Both the position numbers and the translations under genes were made by a program. From NCBI GenBank assembly GCA_023399155.1, contig JAEWQP010000017.1, positions 1-64,000 on the forward strand: a DNA stretch of 64,000 bases. The letters are read 5' to 3'. This DNA is from Verrucomicrobiota bacterium. Its GTDB lineage: Bacteria > Verrucomicrobiota > Verrucomicrobiia > Opitutales > Opitutaceae. Of the stretch, positions 52,863 through 60,587 are shown piece after piece. Position 1 is the stretch's first letter. Each line of letters opens with the position of its first letter. The notes under the pieces were generated by a model. That model worked only from the letters and a program-made list of their open reading frames with translations, searched no databases and had not been told where the DNA came from.

Positions 52863-53220
52863 GCCGCTTCAGGCCACCCCGTTCGCTGAGCCGGAACGGC
52901 CCGAGGCCATCCGGCCTCCATCGCTCGAGTCGCGAACTGGCACCCATTGTCTCGCATGGATGCGGAGCACCATTGCACGTCCGAAACAGGAGTCGAGCAC
53001 TCAGGTGGTATGCGGCTTCCGGCACAGGCGTTGACTGCTCCGGGGCGTTCCGCACGAGGCCCCCACCCGCCTCGGTCGGGGCCTGCCTCCCCGGTGAGCC
53101 CTCGGCGCGCCATCCGATGGGAAAAGCGGGGTTCGCCAGGCCATCCGGACCCGCACCAAGCCGTGCCGTGCGGGTCCTAGAGCACCGGCCAACCGGCCAT
53201 GCACCAAAACCACCGAAGAC
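52863..53220. other. Divergent upstream region between the second fecR-like and DUF305-like genes
   Basis: About 358 bases lie between two divergent genes and should hold both promoters. Open frames here are short and Arg/Pro-rich and look non-coding. A small palindrome (CCGGCCAACCGGCC) sits about 20 bases before the DUF305-like start. I see no sigma-factor gene or RNA gene here. Confidence 0.4.
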
Positions 53221-53868
53221 ATGACACCCATGAAATCTACATACGCCTCTGTCGCCCTCGCGTCGCTCGCCGCGGCGCTCGCCTTCGCCACCCCCGCACT
53301 CGCCGGTGATTCGGCGAAGCACAAGTCGTTGACCGAATCGTTGAAGGACGTCACCGGCGCGGAGTTTGACCAACGCTTCCTGTCCCTGATGCAGGAGCAC
53401 CACGAACACGGCATGGAAATGGCCATGCTCGCCAAGCAGCGCGCGCAGAGCGAATCGCTCCGCGAGTACGCCACCAAGATCGCCTCCCGCCAGCAGAAGG
53501 AGATCGCCCAGATCGAACGCGTGCAGAGCGACAACCGCGCCGCTTCGACCCAGACGCTCGCGAGCTCAGGCACGGGTTCGGCGGCCCGTATGAACGATGA
53601 CACGACGAGCCCCGGCACGGCTGCCAAGCAGTCCATGAGCGACTCACGCCAGCAGGGCGAGGCGCTTGACGACCTCGAGTCGACGACGGGCGCCGAGTTC
53701 GACGGCAAGTTCATCGCCAAGATGACCAAGCACCACCAGAAGGGTCTTGAACTCGCGGAGTATGGAAAAGCCCGCGCGTCCGAGGATAAGGTGAAGGATC
53801 TTGCGGAAGACTTCGCCGATTCCCTGGAGGACGAGCTCGAGGAGCTGAAGGAGCTGAAGACCTCCTGA
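53221..53868 (+). CDS. Exported DUF305/ferritin-like protein with duplicated helical unit
   Basis: A 215-residue exported protein. A signal peptide (KSTYASVALASLAAALAFATPALA) is followed by two related alpha-helical units: residues about 43-100 ('GAEFDQRFLSLMQEHHEHGMEMA') and 157-213 ('GAEFDGKFIAKMTKHHQKGLELA'). Each carries the 'F...M..HH..G.E.A' pattern of DUF305, a ferritin-like fold found in copper- and metal-linked envelope proteins. A Ser/Thr-rich linker joins them. The second unit turns strongly acidic at its end. The role is unknown, possibly metal binding via the His pairs. ATG 53230 is equally possible as start. It appears to be a single-gene unit. Confidence 0.8.
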   Translation: MTPMKSTYASVALASLAAALAFATPALAGDSAKHKSLTESLKDVTGAEFDQRFLSLMQEHHEHGMEMAMLAKQRAQSESLREYATKIASRQQKEIAQIERVQSDNRAASTQTLASSGTGSAARMNDDTTSPGTAAKQSMSDSRQQGEALDDLESTTGAEFDGKFIAKMTKHHQKGLELAEYGKARASEDKVKDLAEDFADSLEDELEELKELKTS

Positions 53869-53883
53869 TCGATCGCCTCCCTC

Positions 53884-53920
53884 GCCCGCCCGCCGCATCG
53901 CGCCTTGCGGCGTGGCGGGC
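53884..53920 (+). terminator. GC-rich hairpin after the DUF305-like gene
   Basis: The stem GCCCGCC-GCCGCA pairs with TGCGGC-GGCGGGC (seven plus six base pairs across a small internal loop) with an eight-base loop, 15 bases after the stop codon. The stability and position fit termination, but no T-run follows. Confidence 0.45.
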
Positions 53921-54045
53921 AACCGCGATGCCCGACCGCTGAGAGCGACGAGAACGTGGGGCGCCCTGCTCGTCGGCCCAAGCCCGGAGAAACCTGTGCG
54001 GAAATGCGGCGATAGCGGAAAGGGACGCCGCGTTCGTCTTGGGAT

Positions 54046-54561
54046 ATGGCCCCGATGTGCTGGAGCAATCCCGCCCGGGCGCCTCGTCCTTTGCTTCGCG
54101 TCCCGCCGTCGCCGATTCGTGCCCCGGAGTCTCCTCCGGCGGCCGCATCGGAAGCGGCGCGTTGTCCCGCCGCTCACGTGCCACCCGCCCACCTCCACGA
54201 CGATCCGTTCATCACCGCCGCCAAGATCCTGGCACGTCGGGACCGCGGCATCCGGACTGGGAAGGACGATGCCGAGGATCTGGCGTGGCTGCACGCCGAT
54301 CCACGGCATGCCGCCGCCCTCAGCCGGCTCGAGGCGCTCTGGGCCCGCTTGGATGTGCTGCAGGTGTGGTGTCCGTTTGCCGCCGATGCGCCGGATCCCG
54401 ACTTGCTCGCCTCGCCCCGCGGTCGCCGCGCCGGTCAGCCCCTAACCGCACCTCCCCCGGACGACGCGGCCCGCGCGCTGCGCCGCGACTCGCGGCCCCG
54501 GACCCGCTCGGTCAAGCCGTCGCCCACGCTATCGCGGCCGCGGAAGCCGGACGGCTCCTGA
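54046..54561 (+). CDS. Truncated FecR-like protein (DUF4880 domain only), possibly a relic
   Basis: Residues about 55-125 ('ITAAKILARRDRGI', 'WLHADPRHAAALSRLEALW', 'DPDLLASPR') align by eye with the N-terminal DUF4880 module of the two full FecR proteins nearby. The transmembrane helix and periplasmic FecR domain are missing; after 'DLLASPRGRR' the chain becomes a Pro/Arg-rich tail of about 45 residues and stops. It also has a Pro/Ala-rich N-terminal extension of doubtful reality, so the true start may lie further in. It could be a remnant of a third FecR gene or a small soluble sigma-binding protein. It lies on the opposite strand from the fecR-sigma cluster. Confidence 0.45.
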   Translation: MAPMCWSNPARAPRPLLRVPPSPIRAPESPPAAASEAARCPAAHVPPAHLHDDPFITAAKILARRDRGIRTGKDDAEDLAWLHADPRHAAALSRLEALWARLDVLQVWCPFAADAPDPDLLASPRGRRAGQPLTAPPPDDAARALRRDSRPRTRSVKPSPTLSRPRKPDGS

Positions 54562-54593
54562 CCCGTGCGCAACCAAGCCGCCGCACGGGCCGG

Positions 54594-55625
54594 TCAGGAA
54601 CACGCTCCCGCGTCGTTGAGGCGTTTCCAGAGTCGCTCGCGGGCACCCCGGCAATAGGTATCCATAAGGTCGAGCATCGCGCCCGCGTGAGCGGCGATCA
54701 GCGGCTCGAACTCCGCCGCGAACGCGTCCATCTGTCGCTCGCACCCGCTCACCACCGCCAGCAGGGTGTCGACTTCGTCGAAATCGCCGTCGAAGGTCCA
54801 GTGGAGCTTCGATTGCAGGCGCCTAAACGATCGCACATCGACCGGGAGAAGCCACGGCTGACGGCGGAATCGCCCGACCAGTTCTTCCACCTCCCCGACG
54901 AACTCTGGAAAATCGCGCCGCATCGGCGAGTACTCCGCGATCAAGAACGGGATGAGCCGGTCGGCGAGGATCGACCAGCACCATGGATCCTCCTCCTCCC
55001 GCATGCCCAGCGGCGAAATGAGAAGGACCTCCTGCAACTCGCGCTCCTTCGGATGGTAAAGCGGCCACACGACGTGGCCAAAGCTATCGAACCACGCCCG
55101 CACCCCCCCCATCGCGATCTCGATCGGATCGATGCCGATGAAGTCGCCCCAGTTCGCAAAGCCATAGCTGCACGAGTAGTCGACGCCGTCGAGCGTCACC
55201 GCCCGGGGAAAACGCTTCCGGTGCCGCCGGAAAAACCCGGCCTCCGCGCGGCCGCGGTCGCCGTTTTCCTCGAGCGCCTGCCGGAGCCGGCATACGATCC
55301 AGTCGCCATCGAGGCGCGCTTCCGTCACGTCGTCGCGCCCCGGAATAAGCGCGAGCATCGAGCGGATCCGCCCGATCTCGCCGCGGGGCGCCATGAGGAT
55401 GCGCCCTCGCTCATACACGGTGTAGAGATCGTCGCCGCATCCGCTGCGGAAAAACTCGATCCCGGGAAGGAAAAGCTCCGCCGGGAGCACGCCGCGGCGG
55501 CGTATGGCGTCCCAGTCGACGCTCTCGCCCGCCGCCAGCTCGAAGCGCACGCGCAGGTCGCGCGAGAGCACAAACGCCGCAGCCATGCGGGAATCGGGAA
55601 GCGAGAGGTCGAATGCAGCAGTCAT
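54594..55625 (-). CDS. Protein of unknown function
   Basis: A 343-residue, apparently soluble cytoplasmic protein with no signal peptide (starts MTAAFDLSLPDSRMAAAFVL). It is rich in aromatic and acidic residues. Notable conserved-looking segments are 'DDLYTVYERGRILMAPRGE', 'GVDYSCSYGFANWGDFIGID' and 'HVVWPLYHPKERELQEVLL'. No nucleotide-binding loop, metal site or catalytic triad is apparent by eye, and I do not recognise the family. The composition and steady codon use make a real gene likely. It is convergent with the truncated FecR-like gene. Confidence 0.7.
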   Translation of the reverse strand: MTAAFDLSLPDSRMAAAFVLSRDLRVRFELAAGESVDWDAIRRRGVLPAELFLPGIEFFRSGCGDDLYTVYERGRILMAPRGEIGRIRSMLALIPGRDDVTEARLDGDWIVCRLRQALEENGDRGRAEAGFFRRHRKRFPRAVTLDGVDYSCSYGFANWGDFIGIDPIEIAMGGVRAWFDSFGHVVWPLYHPKERELQEVLLISPLGMREEEDPWCWSILADRLIPFLIAEYSPMRRDFPEFVGEVEELVGRFRRQPWLLPVDVRSFRRLQSKLHWTFDGDFDEVDTLLAVVSGCERQMDAFAAEFEPLIAAHAGAMLDLMDTYCRGARERLWKRLNDAGACS

Positions 55626-56129
55626 CCCGATGCTTCCTATCGGCACCGAACTCCCGTCACTTACCGCGAAACCCTTATTGCATCAGAAAAGAGGATACGC
55701 ATGCAAGGTGCACGAACGGCCCGGACACGTGCCCGCGCGGCTTAAGTCTTTCTCCTCGATCTGTATCCGTGCGACCCCGGGCGCGCCGGGCCGATTCCCG
55801 CCCGTGCCGCCCCTCGTGCAACCCGCAATGCCGGCGCCGGAAACGGGCGAACGAAGCCTCGATTCGGCGCGCGCCGAGAGGCGCGGGAACGGGCTGCATC
55901 GCTTTCAGCCGAGACTCCTCCATCCGCCCGGACGCCGCGGGCCGTCGCGTGCCTGGAACGAGCCCGTGGCGATTTCGTTCAGGAGATCGAATCGCCGCGG
56001 GTGGCGATCAGCCGCGCTGTGGAGCCGGGACACGTGCCGACGCGCGACCGGCCGCCCGGGGCACCGCCGCCAGCGTCCGGCGAGCACCCCGGCTTGACGC
56101 GATCCGCCAATCGCAGCATCCGTGCGCAC
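55626..56129. other. About 500 bases without a recognised gene
   Basis: Short plus-strand frames run through this stretch but are Arg/Pro-rich and look like chance frames of GC-rich DNA. An AT-richer patch at about 55665-55700 (near 'AAAAGAGGATACGCATG') could contain a promoter for the gene at 54594-55625, read leftward, or for a small transcript. Nothing stronger was found. Confidence 0.35.
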
Positions 56130-56438
56130 ATGAAGGACTGGTTGTTGAGCAAGGCGCTGCAGGCGTTTCTGCGGGAGCGTCTGAGCCGCTACGGCGAGCT
56201 CAAAAGCCTTTCGGTCGACTCGCGCGAGCGGTCGATCGACCTCATCGTCCGGCCGCACGGTGAGCCGGGGGACGTTCGCGTGAAGGTGACCCGCTACTCC
56301 GTGCACAAACACGAGGGGAAATGCCTCCTCACGATCGAGGAATCCACCGCCTCGCGCACCTGGGTGGCGCGCCTGCTCGAGGACTATCTGCACGGGCGCA
56401 GTTTCGAGATCCCGCCCATCGCCGCGGCTGTGCTCTAG
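56130..56438 (+). CDS. Small conserved-looking protein of unknown function
   Basis: A 102-residue protein starting MKDWLLSKALQAFLRERLSR, with an amphipathic N-terminal helix and two or three beta-strand-like segments ('LKSLSVDSRERSIDLIVRP', 'VRVKVTRYSVHKHEGKCLLT') ending in a helix and 'IPPIAAAVL'. It has the look of a small alpha/beta regulator or membrane-associated adaptor, but no family is recognised. ATG 56130 is chosen because upstream in-frame sequence is Pro/Arg-rich. Confidence 0.65.
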   Translation: MKDWLLSKALQAFLRERLSRYGELKSLSVDSRERSIDLIVRPHGEPGDVRVKVTRYSVHKHEGKCLLTIEESTASRTWVARLLEDYLHGRSFEIPPIAAAVL

Positions 56439-56453
56439 ATCCGGGTACACGTT

Positions 56454-56476
56454 CCGGGACCGCAGGCGGGTCCCGG
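56454..56476 (+). terminator. Perfect hairpin between convergent genes
   Basis: CCGGGACC and GGTCCCGG form an eight-base-pair stem with a seven-base loop, 15 bases after the stop of the small plus-strand gene and 32 bases before the stop of the convergent oxidoreductase gene. No T-run is present. Confidence 0.45.
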
Positions 56477-56508
56477 GCGACGGTGAACCGGAGTGATGTG
56501 ACGAAGCC

Positions 56509-57582
56509 TCACCCCACCCGCCGGGCCGCCGCCTGGGCCCGCAAGGCCACCTCGGCGGCCTTGAAGGCGTGCGCCTGCGTCATCGCCTTCTCGGTGCGCT
56601 CGAGGCAGTCGAGGATCAGTTCGCCGAAGAACCGGTAACCCACGCGCCCGCTGACCTCGATGTGCTGCTCACCACGGTCGTCCACGAGATAGACATGATC
56701 GCCGCGCGGTTCGCGGGCGACGTCGATGTACTTGCGCAGCTCGAGCGTCCCGTCTGTCCCCAGGATCAGGGTACGACCGTCGCCCCAGGTGCCGAGGCCC
56801 CGGGGCGTGAACCAGTCCACGCGCACGTAACCCGTCGCACCGCCGGCCACACGGACGGAGGCCTCGCCGAAATCCTCGAACTCCGGCGTATCCGCGTTGG
56901 CGTGATTCGCGACAGCCGCGTGCATGACCTCGGCGTCCCCGGCCCCGGTGAAGGTGAGGACCTGTTCGAACTGGTGGCTTCCGATGTCGCAGAGGATCCC
57001 GCCTGTCTTTTCGCGCAGGAAGAACCACGGCGGTCGTGACAGCTTGTCCAGCCGGTGTGGGCCCAGCCCGATCACCTGCAGCACCCGGCCGATTGCGCCG
57101 GCGCGGATGAGGTCGGTCGCATGCATGGCACACTCGGAGTGCAGCCGTTCGCTGTAATAAACCATGTACTTCCGCCCGGTGGCGGCGACGATGCGACGTG
57201 TCTCTTCCAGTTGCCGCATCTGCGTGAACGGCGCCTTGTCCGTGAAGTAGTCCTTCCCGGCCCGCATCACCTGCGCGCCGATCGCAGCACGCTCACTCGG
57301 CACGGCGGCCGCGGCCACCAGGAGCACGCCGGCGTCGTCCAGGATCTCCTCGAAGGCACGCGCCACGCGCACGTGCGGGTACCGGGACCTGAATCGATCC
57401 ACCTTCCCCGGATCGGGATCGTAGACCCACCTGAGCGTCGCCCCCGCCTCGATCAATCCGTCGCACTGGCCGTGGATGTGCCCATGTTCCAGATACGCCG
57501 CCGCGAAGACGAAGTCGCCGGGCCCGACGACCGGCGCCGGTCTGCCCTGCGGCGCGAAGTGATGTCCCGAGGAGGCGCTCAT
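56509..57582 (-). CDS. Gfo/Idh/MocA-family oxidoreductase
   Basis: A 357-residue NAD(P)-dependent sugar-type dehydrogenase. The Rossmann half is somewhat altered: the N-terminus reads 'GPGDFVFAAAYLEHGHIHGQ', where a GxGxxG with cofactor-binding function is normally expected, then 'WVYDPDPGKVDRFRSRYP' supplies the acidic cofactor residue. The signature 'DYFTDKAPFTQMRQLEE' corresponds to the EKP motif, with DKAP in place of EKP; this keeps the catalytic Lys. The C-terminal domain carries 'GGILCDIGSHQFEQVL', with the conserved D-x-x-x-H. Such enzymes act on inositols, aminosugars or uronates. It is divergent from the XRE-cupin regulator and may belong to the same sugar pathway. ATG 57582 is chosen; longer starts add an Arg/Cys-rich leader. 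Confidence 0.88.
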   Translation of the reverse strand: MSASSGHHFAPQGRPAPVVGPGDFVFAAAYLEHGHIHGQCDGLIEAGATLRWVYDPDPGKVDRFRSRYPHVRVARAFEEILDDAGVLLVAAAAVPSERAAIGAQVMRAGKDYFTDKAPFTQMRQLEETRRIVAATGRKYMVYYSERLHSECAMHATDLIRAGAIGRVLQVIGLGPHRLDKLSRPPWFFLREKTGGILCDIGSHQFEQVLTFTGAGDAEVMHAAVANHANADTPEFEDFGEASVRVAGGATGYVRVDWFTPRGLGTWGDGRTLILGTDGTLELRKYIDVAREPRGDHVYLVDDRGEQHIEVSGRVGYRFFGELILDCLERTEKAMTQAHAFKAAEVALRAQAAARRVG

Positions 57583-57699
57583 GGTCGCGGAAACGCAGGC
57601 CGAGCGAACCGCGAGCATCCGCGAAATGCGACACGATACTGCGCGACGACGCACCTGGGCCGGTCACTTCCGACCGTCCGAATCGATTCCCGGACACGC

Positions 57700-57756
57700 C
57701 CGCAGTGATTTTTCTTTAAGCGCATTTTCCGGGCCCTTTCTTATTGGCCTCGAAAC
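57700..57756 (+). promoter_or_regulatory. AT-rich leader and likely promoter of the sugar-cluster regulator gene
   Basis: Within the 174-base gap between divergent genes, bases about 57707-57750 are strikingly AT-rich for this window ('TGATTTTTCTTTAAGCGC', 'TTTCTTATTGG'). This fits a promoter for the regulator at 57757 or an operator serving both directions. Exact -35/-10 boxes are not clear. Confidence 0.35.
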
Positions 57757-58293
57757 ATGACGGCGAGCGCCCCCAAGTTCGACTTCTCAGTCCTCAGGCG
57801 ACTTCGGCAGCAGCACGGACTCACCCTCGCCAGACTCGCCAAGGCTTCGAAAGTCTCGCCCGCCGTGATCTCGAAGCTCGAGCGCAACCAGCAAACTGCC
57901 GGCCTCGACACCCTCTATCGGCTGGCCCGCTCGTTCGGCATGAGCGCCACCGAGCTGCTCTCGCTCGCCGAGTCGCCCCTGGCGCACCGCAGCCGCGAGG
58001 ACGGCCACCGTTCGGGCGGCTTCTCATTCCGCCGTATCCGTTATGCGAATATCGTGGCCCTGCGCGGCACCGCGCCCGCGGGTTCCCGGGTCTCGCGCCC
58101 GGAGATCCACCGCGACGACACCGAGGTGTGCTGGATCCTCTCCGGCGCGATCCGCTTGCAGCTCCCGCACGAGACCTGCGAGTTGCGCTCGGGCGAGAGC
58201 ATCCAGTTCGACGCCATCCAGCCGCACACCTACGAGGCGCTGGCGGATACCGAGCTCGTGATCCTCCACCTCCGCAAGGAGAAGCGCTACTGA
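57757..58293 (+). CDS. XRE-family regulator with C-terminal cupin domain
   Basis: A 178-residue DNA-binding protein. The N-terminal helix-turn-helix (about 15-65) contains 'LTLARLAKASKVSPAVISKL', ending 'TLYRLARSFGMSATELL', as in XRE/Cro-type repressors. The C-terminal cupin barrel (about 100-175) has 'RPEIHRDDTEVCWILSGAIR' and 'SGESIQFDAIQPHTYEAL', with His/Asp/His residues placed as in metal or ligand sites. It probably senses a sugar-acid intermediate and controls the neighbouring divergent and downstream sugar genes. It heads the plus-strand run leading to the GH88-like hydrolase 40 bases downstream. Confidence 0.9.
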   Translation: MTASAPKFDFSVLRRLRQQHGLTLARLAKASKVSPAVISKLERNQQTAGLDTLYRLARSFGMSATELLSLAESPLAHRSREDGHRSGGFSFRRIRYANIVALRGTAPAGSRVSRPEIHRDDTEVCWILSGAIRLQLPHETCELRSGESIQFDAIQPHTYEALADTELVILHLRKEKRY

Positions 58294-58333
58294 CCGACAG
58301 ATCCACCCACCTCCGCCCTCATCCCCGTCCGCA

Positions 58334-59698
58334 ATGAACATCGACACCCAACTGACTGCCGCCGATCTCGCGCCCGCCCTCGAGCGGTTCTGGCGCCTCT
58401 CCGGCGAGAAGATCGACCTGATCCTCCGCGAGTACGATCCCGCCCGCGGATCGCCCGTCTTCACCGTCGCCGGCAAATACACCACGCGCGGCTGGACGGA
58501 GTGGACGGAAGGATTCCACTACGGCTCGGCGTTTCTCCAGTTCGACGCCACCGGCGATGTGCGTCACGCCGACGAGGCGCGGCGCCTCACGGTGGCGCGC
58601 ATGGCCTCGCACGTGAGCCACACCGGCGTGCACGACCACGGCTTCAACAATCTCAGTACCTACGGCAACTGGCTGCGGCTCCAGCGCGAGGGTCGGCTGC
58701 CGGCCGACCACGTCGATTTCTGCGAGCTCGCCCTCAAGCTCTCGGGCGCCGTGCAGGCCTCGCGCTGGGCGCGCATCCATGGCGGCGGCGGCTACATCTA
58801 CTCCTTCAACGGTCCGCATAGTCTTTTTGTGGATACGGTCAGAAGCTGCCGCATCCTCATGGTCGCGCACGCGCTCGGCCATCGCCTGATGGGCGAGAAC
58901 GACGAGTCGGTCTCGCTGCTCAAGCGCGCCCTGCTCCACCTCGAGGCCACCGCGCGCTACTCGGTCTACTACGGCGAGGGTCGCGATGCATACGACGAGC
59001 GCGGCCGCACGGCCCACGAGTCGGTTTTCAACCGCAACGACGGCCGCTACCGCTGCCCGAACTCCCAGCAGGGGTTTTCGGGCTTCACCACGTGGACGCG
59101 CGGGCTGGCCTGGGCGATGTTGGGATTCGCGGAGGAGCTCGAATTCCTGGCGCGGCTCAGCGATGCCGAGCTTGCACCGCTCGGCGGCCGCGGGACCTGG
59201 CAGCCGATCTTCGAGAAGGCGGCCCGGGCCACGTGCGACTGGTTCATCGCCAACACCGCGTCCGACGGCATCCCGTATTGGGACGGAGGCGCGCCCCAGC
59301 TTCATCGGCTCGGCGACTGGCGCTCGCGACCGGCCGATCCGTTCAATGACTTCGAGCCCGTCGACAGTTCCGCCGCCGCGATCGGCGCGCAGGGACTGCT
59401 CCGCCTCGGCCGCCACTTCGGCGGGGAGGAAGGCCGCCGCTACTGGCAGGCCGGCCTCACGACGATGCGCACGCTTCTCGGCGAGACCTACCTCGGCACG
59501 GAGAGCACGCACCATGGCCTGCTTCTCCACGCCGTCTACCACCGGCCGAACGGCTGGGACCACGTCCCCAACGGCCGCAAGGTGCCGTGCGGCGAGGCCT
59601 GCATGTGGGGCGACTACCACCTGCGCGAGGCCGCCCTCGGCTTGCAGCGCATCATCCGCGGCGAGCGCGAGTACACGTTCTTCGGTTGCCTGCCATGA
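58334..59698 (+). CDS. GH88-family unsaturated glucuronyl/rhamnogalacturonyl hydrolase-like protein
   Basis: A 454-residue (alpha/alpha)6-barrel enzyme without a signal peptide, so acting in the cytoplasm. Family GH88 enzymes remove the unsaturated uronic acid left by polysaccharide lyases by hydration. The expected pattern is visible: 'GVHDHGFNNLSTYGNW' (about 98-113, with the catalytic Asp in 'HDHGF'), 'FVDTVRSCRIL' and 'GFTTWTRGLAWAMLGF', with 'SSAAAIGAQGLLRL' and 'HHGLLLHAVY' in the later helices. The nearby PL26-like lyase makes an unsaturated rhamnogalacturonan disaccharide a reasonable substrate. Its stop overlaps the next start (ATGA), so it is an operon with the downstream isomerase. 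Confidence 0.88.
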   Translation: MNIDTQLTAADLAPALERFWRLSGEKIDLILREYDPARGSPVFTVAGKYTTRGWTEWTEGFHYGSAFLQFDATGDVRHADEARRLTVARMASHVSHTGVHDHGFNNLSTYGNWLRLQREGRLPADHVDFCELALKLSGAVQASRWARIHGGGGYIYSFNGPHSLFVDTVRSCRILMVAHALGHRLMGENDESVSLLKRALLHLEATARYSVYYGEGRDAYDERGRTAHESVFNRNDGRYRCPNSQQGFSGFTTWTRGLAWAMLGFAEELEFLARLSDAELAPLGGRGTWQPIFEKAARATCDWFIANTASDGIPYWDGGAPQLHRLGDWRSRPADPFNDFEPVDSSAAAIGAQGLLRLGRHFGGEEGRRYWQAGLTTMRTLLGETYLGTESTHHGLLLHAVYHRPNGWDHVPNGRKVPCGEACMWGDYHLREAALGLQRIIRGEREYTFFGCLP

Positions 59699-60528
59699 GT
59701 GTCCAACCCCTGCCCGACCTCTCGCGCCTCTGCCTGCACACGATCACGACCAAGCCGTGGTCGCTCGAGACCGCCGCGGCCAAGTACGCCGCCGCGGGTG
59801 TGCGCGGCATCACGGTCTGGCGCGACGCCCTCGCCGGGCGCGACCCTGCGGCCGCGGGACGCATGCTGCGCGACACCGGTCTTTCGATCGTCTCACTCTG
59901 CCGCGGCGGCTTCTTCCCCGGGCTCACCGCCGCCGACCGCGCCCGCGCGCTCGATGACAACCGCCGCGCGATCGCCGAGGCGCACGCCCTGGGCGCGCCG
60001 ATGATCGTGCTGGTCTGCGGCGCGGTGCCCGGCCTGCCGCTCACCGAGGCCCGGCGCCAGATCCGCGACGCCATCGCGACGCTGCTTCCGGAGTGTGCTG
60101 CCGCGGGCGTCAAACTCGCGGTCGAACCGCTCCACCCGATGTACGCCGACAATCGGTCAGCGATCAACACCCTCGCCCAGGCCAACGACCTGTGCGAGGC
60201 GCTCGACTCGCCGCACGTCGGCGTGGCCGTCGATGTCTACCACCTCTGGTGGGATCCCGCGCTCGAGGCGGAGATCGCCCGCTGCGGTCGACTCGGCAAA
60301 CTCTTCGCCTATCACGTGTGCGACTGGCGCACGCCGACCGTGGACCTGCTGAACGACCGTGGTCTCATGGGCGAGGGTTGCATTCCCCTGCGCCAGATCC
60401 GCGCCTGGGTCGAAGCGGCCGGATTCGCGGGTTTCAACGAGGTCGAGATCTTCTCCTCCCGCTGGTGGTCCGCCGACCAGGACGAATTTCTCGCCGCCAT
60501 CGTCCGCGCCTACCGCGAGTGCGTCTGA
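59695..60528 (+). CDS. Sugar phosphate isomerase/epimerase-like (TIM-barrel, xylose-isomerase-like)
   Basis: A 277-residue protein of the xylose-isomerase-like TIM-barrel superfamily (IolE/hydroxypyruvate-isomerase type). Supporting segments are 'LCLHTITTKPWSLETAAAKY', the metal-ligand pattern 'VKLAVEPLHPMYADNRSAI' (Glu and His), 'VGVAVDVYHLWWDP' (Asp and His) and 'EVEIFSSRWW' (final Glu). The substrate is not evident; with a GH88-like enzyme upstream and a Gfo/Idh/MocA oxidoreductase downstream it probably rearranges a keto-sugar intermediate. The ATG overlaps the stop of the preceding gene. Confidence 0.85.
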   Translation: MSVQPLPDLSRLCLHTITTKPWSLETAAAKYAAAGVRGITVWRDALAGRDPAAAGRMLRDTGLSIVSLCRGGFFPGLTAADRARALDDNRRAIAEAHALGAPMIVLVCGAVPGLPLTEARRQIRDAIATLLPECAAAGVKLAVEPLHPMYADNRSAINTLAQANDLCEALDSPHVGVAVDVYHLWWDPALEAEIARCGRLGKLFAYHVCDWRTPTVDLLNDRGLMGEGCIPLRQIRAWVEAAGFAGFNEVEIFSSRWWSADQDEFLAAIVRAYRECV

Positions 60529-60587
60529 TTCAGCGTATCCACTCCTTACATTCATTTCTCAGCAACCGCCCGTCCCCCATCCTTTCA

